A DNA stretch of 64,000 bases from Alphaproteobacteria bacterium (lineage in GTDB: Bacteria > Pseudomonadota > Alphaproteobacteria > Reyranellales > Reyranellaceae), in the NCBI GenBank assembly GCA_016870115.1, contig VGCH01000007.1, forward strand, positions 1-64,000, in the 5' to 3' direction. Shown one piece after another: positions 59,393 to 64,000 of the stretch. The position numbers were made by a program, and so were the translations under genes. Below the pieces are notes generated by a model. The model was not told the origin of the DNA and made no database searches. It saw only the letters and a program-made list of their open reading frames with translations. Position 1 is the stretch's first letter. The number at the start of each line of letters is the position of its first letter.

Positions 59393-60970
59393 ATGGGCTC
59401 CTACGCCTACCGGGCCTATCCCTACCGCCGGCCGCCCGAACTGGACGGCACCGCGACGCGACGCGGCGTAACCATCGTCGGGGCTGGCTTGGCCGGTCCG
59501 ACGCTCGCGCTGTTGCTGGCACGGCACGGTGTGCCGTCGCTGCTGCTCGACGAGGACGACACGGTGAGCGTCGGCAGCCGTTCGATCTGCCAAGCCAAGC
59601 ACACGCTGGAAGTCTGGGACCAGATCGGCGTCGCCGCCCCGGTGGTGGCCAAAGGCGTCACCTGGGACCAAGGCGAGGTGCTGCTGGGAGAACGGCCGAT
59701 CTACCGCTTCCATCTCCAGCCCGAGCCCGGCCACAAATTCCCGGCCTTCGTCAATCTGCAGCAATACTATGTCGAGGAGTACCTGTACGCGCGCTGCCTC
59801 GCCGAGCCGCTGATCGAGCTGCGGCCGCGTCACAAGGTGGTCGGCATCGACAACGGCGCAGAGGGAGTGACGCTTTCGGTCGAGACGCCGGACGGAACCG
59901 TCCCGATCGTGTCGGACTGGGTCGTGGCGTGCGACGGCGTGCGTAGCGCCATCCGCCGCCTGCTCGATCTGCCGTTTCCCGGCGAGGTTTTCGACGATCG
60001 CTTCCTGATCGCCGACATCCGCTTGCGCGCCGAACTGCCGGCGGAGCGGCGCTTCTGGTTCTATCCGCCGTTCCATCCCACCAACTCGGTGTTGATGCAT
60101 CGTCAGGCCGACGACGTGCTGCGTGTGGACTTCCAGCTCGGTCGCGATGCCGATCCTGTCGAGGAAGCCAAACCGGAGAACGTCGATCGCCGGCTGCGCG
60201 GCATGTTCGGCCCGGATGCCGAGTGGGAGCACGAGTGGACGAGCGTCTACACCTTCACGTGCCGTTCCCTGGACCGCTTCGTCCATGGCCGTACGATCTT
60301 CGCCGGCGACTCCGCGCATGTCGTGTCGCCTTTCGGTGCGCGCGGCGGTAACTCCGGTGTCGATGACGTCGACAACCTCGCCTGGAAGCTGGCGCGTGTC
60401 GTGCGGGGGGAGTCATTTCAGGCGTTGCTCGATAGCTACGACATCGAACGCCGCGCGGCGGCGCGCGAGAACATCCGGCAGTCGACCCGCAGCACCGATT
60501 TCATCACGCCGAAGTTCGCCGCGTCGCGCGTGTTCCGCGACGCAACCCTCGCGCTCGCCCGCGACTATCCGTTCGCCCGGGCGTTCCTCAATAGCGGGCG
60601 GTTGTCGGTGGCGACGGCGGCGCCGGGCTCGCCGCTGTCCACGCCCGATATCGACGCGGACTGGACCGGCGGCCCCGCACCCGGCGAGCCGATGATCGAC
60701 GCGCCGCACACCAACCGATGGCTGATCGATCAAGTCGGGAAGGGCTTTGCGCTGTTGGCATTCGACGCCGACGGACTTCGCCCGCCAAGGGATGTCACCG
60801 TGGTCGCCCTGTCAGCATCCGGTGTGGCGGCCCGGCGATATGGTGCGGCACCGGGCACGGTGTACCTGATCCGGCCGGATCGCTATGTCGCCGCGCGCTG
60901 GCGACAGCCCAACGACGCAGTAATTGAAAAGGCATGGCGTCGGGCCTGCGGGGAGGGGAGGGCATCATGA
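59393..60970 (+). CDS. FAD-dependent aromatic monooxygenase (PHBH/MhpA-like)
   Basis: These flavoenzymes hydroxylate aromatic rings using NAD(P)H and O2. The 525-residue product has the Rossmann motif IVGAGLAGPTLALLLARHG (27-45), the DG motif VVACDGVRSAIRRLL, and the GD motif IFAGDSAHVVSPFGARGGN. A C-terminal thioredoxin-like lobe ends GTVYLIRPDRYVAARW. It probably acts on a phenolic acid or polyketide-like aromatic; the substrate is unknown. Its stop overlaps a DUF2783 gene (ATGA). Confidence 0.92.
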   Translation: MGSYAYRAYPYRRPPELDGTATRRGVTIVGAGLAGPTLALLLARHGVPSLLLDEDDTVSVGSRSICQAKHTLEVWDQIGVAAPVVAKGVTWDQGEVLLGERPIYRFHLQPEPGHKFPAFVNLQQYYVEEYLYARCLAEPLIELRPRHKVVGIDNGAEGVTLSVETPDGTVPIVSDWVVACDGVRSAIRRLLDLPFPGEVFDDRFLIADIRLRAELPAERRFWFYPPFHPTNSVLMHRQADDVLRVDFQLGRDADPVEEAKPENVDRRLRGMFGPDAEWEHEWTSVYTFTCRSLDRFVHGRTIFAGDSAHVVSPFGARGGNSGVDDVDNLAWKLARVVRGESFQALLDSYDIERRAAARENIRQSTRSTDFITPKFAASRVFRDATLALARDYPFARAFLNSGRLSVATAAPGSPLSTPDIDADWTGGPAPGEPMIDAPHTNRWLIDQVGKGFALLAFDADGLRPPRDVTVVALSASGVAARRYGAAPGTVYLIRPDRYVAARWRQPNDAVIEKAWRRACGEGRAS

Positions 60971-61176
60971 CAGCGGCTAGTGGCTCGGGCCTGCGGCGCG
61001 ACCTCGCGTTGAAGCGGCCCGACGATGTCTACAACGCCATCGTCGACGCCCATCGGGACCTCGACGACGCTGCGTGCCGGGCTTTCGATGCCCGCCTGAT
61101 CCTGCTTCTCGCCAATCAGGTCGGCGACGATGCCGCGGTGCTCGCCGCGATCGATGCCGCGCGGGAGACCGCGTGA
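60967..61176 (+). CDS. DUF2783 small protein
   Basis: The 69-residue product has the DUF2783 pattern: DDVYNAIVDAHRDLDD, then ARLILLLANQVGDDAAVL. It is mostly helical, has no signal peptide or membrane segment, and its function is unknown. It overlaps the monooxygenase stop by 4 nt and the next GTG start by 4 nt, so it is strictly coupled to both. I infer a partner or stability role for the monooxygenase. Confidence 0.85.
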   Translation: MTAASGSGLRRDLALKRPDDVYNAIVDAHRDLDDAACRAFDARLILLLANQVGDDAAVLAAIDAARETA

Positions 61177-61925
61177 GCCGACCGCTGGAGGGACGCCACG
61201 CGCTGGTGACCGGCGCCGCGCGTGGCAACGGTGCCGCCATCGCCGAGGGGCTGGCGGCCGCGGGCGCGCACGTCCTGCTCGTCGACATCGATGGCGCGGG
61301 TGCGCGACAGACGGCCGAAGCCATCGTCGCGCGCGGCGGTCGGGCCGATGCGGCGACGCTCGATGTCTGCGATGCCGACGCCTGCGCCGCGCTGGCCGAG
61401 AAGGGGCGGCGGGAACGACCGCTCGATATCCTGGTGAACAACGCCGGCATTCTGGTGCGCGCCACGCTGGACACGGAGTCCGGCCGCACTGACTGGGAGC
61501 GCACCCTCTCGGTCAATCTCCAGGGGACCTACAACGTCACGATGGCGTTCCTGGACCAGCTCAAGGCCCGGCGCGGCTGCATCGTGTCGATTGCCTCGGT
61601 GAACGCCTATGCCGCGCCGCGCGGCAGCGGCGCCTACAACGTGTCCAAGGCGGCGCTGGTGCAGTTCACGCGCTCGCTGGCGAGCGAACTCGCCGCCGAC
61701 GGTGTTCGGGTGAACGCGATCGCGCCCGGCATCATCGCGACCGACATGACCGTCTCGACCCGCAGCGAGCCCGGTCGACTCGAGGCGTATCTGCGGCACG
61801 TCCCGATGCAGCGGGTCGGCGAACCGCGCGAGCTCGCGGGACCGGTCGTGTTCCTGTGTTCCGACGCCGCGAGCTACGTCACCGGCGCGGTCCTGCCTGT
61901 CGATGGAGGGTTTCTTGTCGTCTGA
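61173..61925 (+). CDS. Short-chain dehydrogenase/reductase (FabG-like)
   Basis: The 250-residue classical SDR has the cofactor motif TGAARGNG, VDID for cofactor choice (Asp after the second strand favours NAD), the NNAGIL motif and the catalytic S-Y155-x-x-x-K159 in GSGAYNVSKAAL. It ends DGGFLVV. GTG 61173 overlaps the DUF2783 stop. It likely oxidises or reduces an intermediate of the same pathway; substrate unknown. Confidence 0.92.
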   Translation: MSRPLEGRHALVTGAARGNGAAIAEGLAAAGAHVLLVDIDGAGARQTAEAIVARGGRADAATLDVCDADACAALAEKGRRERPLDILVNNAGILVRATLDTESGRTDWERTLSVNLQGTYNVTMAFLDQLKARRGCIVSIASVNAYAAPRGSGAYNVSKAALVQFTRSLASELAADGVRVNAIAPGIIATDMTVSTRSEPGRLEAYLRHVPMQRVGEPRELAGPVVFLCSDAASYVTGAVLPVDGGFLVV

Positions 61926-62412
61926 CCTCGTCGTGCGCGACGCAACGGCCGCCGACGCGTCGCTGCTGCACCGCTTCTCCGTGGCGCTCGCGACGTACGA
62001 GGACGAACCGGACGCCGTGCGCGCGACGCCGGAGACCCTGGCGCGCGACGGATTCGTGGCTAACCCGCAGTTCGGCGCGGTGATCGCCGAGCGCGGCGCG
62101 ACGGCGGTCGGCTTCGCCCTGTTCACGTTCAACTACTCGGTGTGGAGCGGTGCGCGCGGCATCTTCGTCGAGGATATCTGGGTCGAGCCGGCGGAGCGTC
62201 GTGGCGGTGTCGCACGGGCGTTGCTGGCGGCGCTCGCCCGCGCCTGCGCCGCTCGCGGCTACAAGCGCATCGATCTCAATGTGCTCGACTGGAACAGTGC
62301 CCGCGGCTTCTACGAAACGCTCGGCTTTCGCTGGATCCGAAACTGGCTCCCGTATCGTCTTGAGGGCGAATCGCTGATGCGACTGGCCGAGATCACTTCT
62401 TCGCAAGACTGA
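61915..62412 (+). CDS. GNAT-family N-acetyltransferase
   Basis: The protein of about 165 residues has the GNAT core with FVEDIWVEPAERRGGVARALL (acetyl-CoA loop region, shown in part) and NVLDWNSARGFYETLGF, as in diamine/amino-group acetyltransferases of the SAT type. TTG 61915 is chosen because GGAGGG lies 5 bases before it; ATG 61903 in the same frame would place that site inside the gene. It overlaps the end of the SDR gene. Substrate unknown. Confidence 0.88.
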   Translation: MSSDLVVRDATAADASLLHRFSVALATYEDEPDAVRATPETLARDGFVANPQFGAVIAERGATAVGFALFTFNYSVWSGARGIFVEDIWVEPAERRGGVARALLAALARACAARGYKRIDLNVLDWNSARGFYETLGFRWIRNWLPYRLEGESLMRLAEITSSQD

Positions 62413-62938
62413 TCGTTCGTCCGGCCTTGGCCGGCTTCGCGAGGGCGTGGTGCGTCGCCCAGATCGCGTCGAGGCGTTGGCGAGCCCAATCAGGCCACGG
62501 TGCCGAGCGGCGGCTGGCATGGTCGATGTTGATCACGACCGTCTCGTTCGTCGCCGCGAGATAGTTCAGTTCGGCATGATGCATCTCGTGAAAGAGGTGC
62601 ACGCGTTTGGCGTCGCGGTCGAGCAGCTGTGTTGTAAAGCGCATCGGCGCGTCCTGGCGCATCTCTCGGTCGTAGGTCACGTGCGTTTCCAGCACGAACG
62701 TCATGCCGTGCTTGCCGTCCACGTAGGATCGGCCCAATCCCATGTTCCGCATGAACGCGCCTGAGGCCTGGTCGAAGGCGGCGACGTAGAAGGCGACGTT
62801 CATGTGACCGTTCCAATCGACCCACTCCGGCAGCACTCGTGCGCGGTGAACCGCAAGCGGTGCGTCGAGGACCAGTTCAGGCAGCGGATAGGGTGCCGTC
62901 GCGGTGGATTCCGTCATGGCGGGGGCAGGCATTTTCAT
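62393..62938 (-). CDS. Acyl-CoA thioesterase, hotdog fold (4-hydroxybenzoyl-CoA type)
   Basis: The product of about 181 residues has VDWNGHMNVAFYVAAFDQAS, the hotdog-thioesterase block with the Asp/Asn-Gly-His-Met-Asn signature, then THVTYDREMRQDAPM and HLFHEMHHAE. Such enzymes hydrolyse aromatic, betainyl or short acyl-CoA esters. ATG 62938 is the likely start; ATG 62917 is possible. It lies tail-to-tail with the GNAT gene, whose end it overlaps by 20 bp, and head-to-head with the second SDR. Confidence 0.88.
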   Translation of the reverse strand: MKMPAPAMTESTATAPYPLPELVLDAPLAVHRARVLPEWVDWNGHMNVAFYVAAFDQASGAFMRNMGLGRSYVDGKHGMTFVLETHVTYDREMRQDAPMRFTTQLLDRDAKRVHLFHEMHHAELNYLAATNETVVINIDHASRRSAPWPDWARQRLDAIWATHHALAKPAKAGRTISLAKK

Positions 62939-62999
62939 GCGGCGGACCGTAGCGAAACCGGCAGGTGCGGGGCAAGGTCGGCTCAAGAGAGGTGACGCG

Positions 63000-63743
63000 A
63001 TGCAGAAAATGACCAAGGCGCTTGTAATCGGGGTCGGCGCTGAGCGTGGTCTCGGCGCCGCGGCTTGCCGCCGGTTCGCGCGGGAAGGACATCACGTGAT
63101 CGTCGCGGGCCGCACGCGCGCGAAGCTGGATGCCGTGGTGCAGACGATCGTCGCGGCCGGGGGCAGCGCATCGGCCGCTGTCGTCGATGCAACCAACGAA
63201 CGCGCGGTCATCGAGTTGTGGGACGAGGCGATGGCCGACGATGAAGCCGGCGCGCCCGCCGAGATCGCGGTCTTCAATGTCGGCAACAACATGTCGGGCG
63301 ACCTGCGCGAGATGACGGCGGCCTATTTTGAGGAAGCCTGGCGCCTGGCCTGCTTCGCGGGCTTTCTCTTCGGCCGGGAGGCGGCGCGGCGATTGGCGCC
63401 GCTGGGACGCGGCACCGTGATCTTCACCGGCGCCTCGGCCTCGATGCGCGGCCGGCCCCGCTTCGCCGCCTTTGCTGCCGCCAAGGGCGGGTTGCGCCTT
63501 CTTGTGCAGGCCATGGCGCGCGAGTTTGGGCCCATGGGTATTCATGTCGCTCATGTCATCGTGGATGGCGGAATCGACGGCGAACGGCTGAATACGCGCA
63601 ACCCGACGGCCCGCGACCGCTTGGGTCCCGATGGCTTGCTCGACCCGGACGCCATCGCCGAGACCTACTGGCACCTCCATCGACAGCATCGCAGCGCCTG
63701 GACCCATGAACTGGACGTGCGCCCGTTCAAGGAGACGTTCTGA
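63000..63743 (+). CDS. SDR-fold oxidoreductase lacking the catalytic tyrosine
   Basis: The 247-residue product has the SDR cofactor loop GVGAERGLGAA, an FNVGNN block where NNAG is usual, and FTGASASMRGRPRF. At the Y-x-x-x-K site it reads F158-A-A-A-K162, so the catalytic Tyr is Phe. The later MAREFGPMGIHVAHVIVDG fits a recurring SDR subgroup with this change. A good AAGAGAGGTGA ribosome-binding region precedes ATG 63000. The role may be binding or a non-standard reaction. Confidence 0.85.
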   Translation: MQKMTKALVIGVGAERGLGAAACRRFAREGHHVIVAGRTRAKLDAVVQTIVAAGGSASAAVVDATNERAVIELWDEAMADDEAGAPAEIAVFNVGNNMSGDLREMTAAYFEEAWRLACFAGFLFGREAARRLAPLGRGTVIFTGASASMRGRPRFAAFAAAKGGLRLLVQAMAREFGPMGIHVAHVIVDGGIDGERLNTRNPTARDRLGPDGLLDPDAIAETYWHLHRQHRSAWTHELDVRPFKETF

Positions 63744-64000
63744 TCAGGGAATCTCGAGGAGTTCGCGGGCCACGAGATCCGGGGCGGACAGGATGCAATT
63801 GTGGCCGGCGGCGATGGGCCGGAACCTGACGCCAGGCATTGAAGCTGCCCGTTCGTGATTGCCGGCGGAGACCGGGTAACGCGGGCTGGTACAGGCGACG
63901 TAGGTCATGGGCAGACCGTTGCCCGGCGGATGCGCGAGAGCGATTGGGTCGGTGTAGCAGCGCAGCGGATGGGGTGTGAGCTGTCGGTGCGTCCAGATCG
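63744..64000 (-). CDS. Alpha/beta hydrolase, C-terminal part (gene continues past window)
   Basis: Reading on the minus strand from the window end to TGA at 63744-63746 gives 84 residues with no stop. They include TPHPLRCYTDPIALAHPPGN, LPMTYVACTSPR and the C-terminal AAGHNCILSAPDLVARELL, whose GHN supplies the usual catalytic His of alpha/beta hydrolases in this position. The nucleophile region is outside the window. The stop codon directly abuts that of the SDR gene on the other strand. Confidence 0.8.
   Translation of the reverse strand, partial: IWTHRQLTPHPLRCYTDPIALAHPPGNGLPMTYVACTSPRYPVSAGNHERAASMPGVRFRPIAAGHNCILSAPDLVARELLEIP

Overview
The window is a gene-dense, high-GC stretch of an alphaproteobacterial chromosome. 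The evidence is the collinear aa3 oxidase operon (ctaC-ctaD-ctaB-coxF-ctaG-ctaE-surf1) followed by thrC and an M16 peptidase, a complete dcw cell-wall/division cluster preceded by the RNase P RNA, and bamD-recN-ligA after ftsZ. Family level cannot be fixed from sequence alone; a Rhodospirillales-like lineage is plausible. Nearly all sequence is coding and neighbouring genes often overlap by 1-4 nt (ATGA, GTGA, TGATG), so most units are translationally coupled operons.

Layout. 1-282: decayed IS3-family transposase fragment fused to the tail of an O-antigen-ligase-like gene. 448-5615: cytochrome c oxidase structural and assembly genes ending in a strong terminator. 5654-10887: SURF1, M32 carboxypeptidase, DUF1272, threonine synthase, M16 peptidase. 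10894-15802: an Asp/Asn hydroxylase-like gene on the minus strand, then a plus-strand unit of acetyltransferase, TctC/Bug binding protein, intradiol dioxygenase and NitT/TauT-type ABC ATPase and permease. 15810-19207: MFS transporter and uvrB (minus). 19294-23050: TauE/SafE permease, DjlA-like co-chaperone, MaoC hydratase, acyltransferase 3, peptidoglycan amidase. 23057-23452: rnpB. 23673-42527: mraZ operator and the full dcw cluster mraZ-rsmH-ftsL-ftsI-murE-murF-mraY-murD-ftsW-murG-murC-murB-ddl-ftsQ-ftsA-ftsZ, closed by a terminator. 42556-47225: bamD, recN, ligA. 47236-49242: M24 aminopeptidase (minus). 49451-49858: DUF1127 protein behind a dyad-rich leader. 49906-57275: a minus-strand run pcrA/uvrD, an FbpABC-type ABC importer and prmA. 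57348-64000: inactive HtrA-like PDZ protein, then an aromatic-catabolism-like cluster (MBL-fold protein, FAD monooxygenase, DUF2783, SDR, GNAT, thioesterase, second SDR) and the end of an alpha/beta hydrolase.

Working together: the first block builds and matures the terminal oxidase (heme A precursor synthesis by CtaB, CuB insertion by CtaG, SURF1 assembly). The dcw block makes lipid II from UDP-sugar precursors and supplies the divisome. The flanking amidase and bamD add cell-envelope functions, while recN, ligA, uvrB and pcrA serve DNA repair. The most notable non-coding signals are a parS-like site inside murD and a four-box MraZ operator. The two accessory metabolic groups (12.4-15.8 kb and 58.4-63.7 kb) both look aimed at aromatic or acyl-CoA substrates and hold several proteins whose usual catalytic residues are changed.
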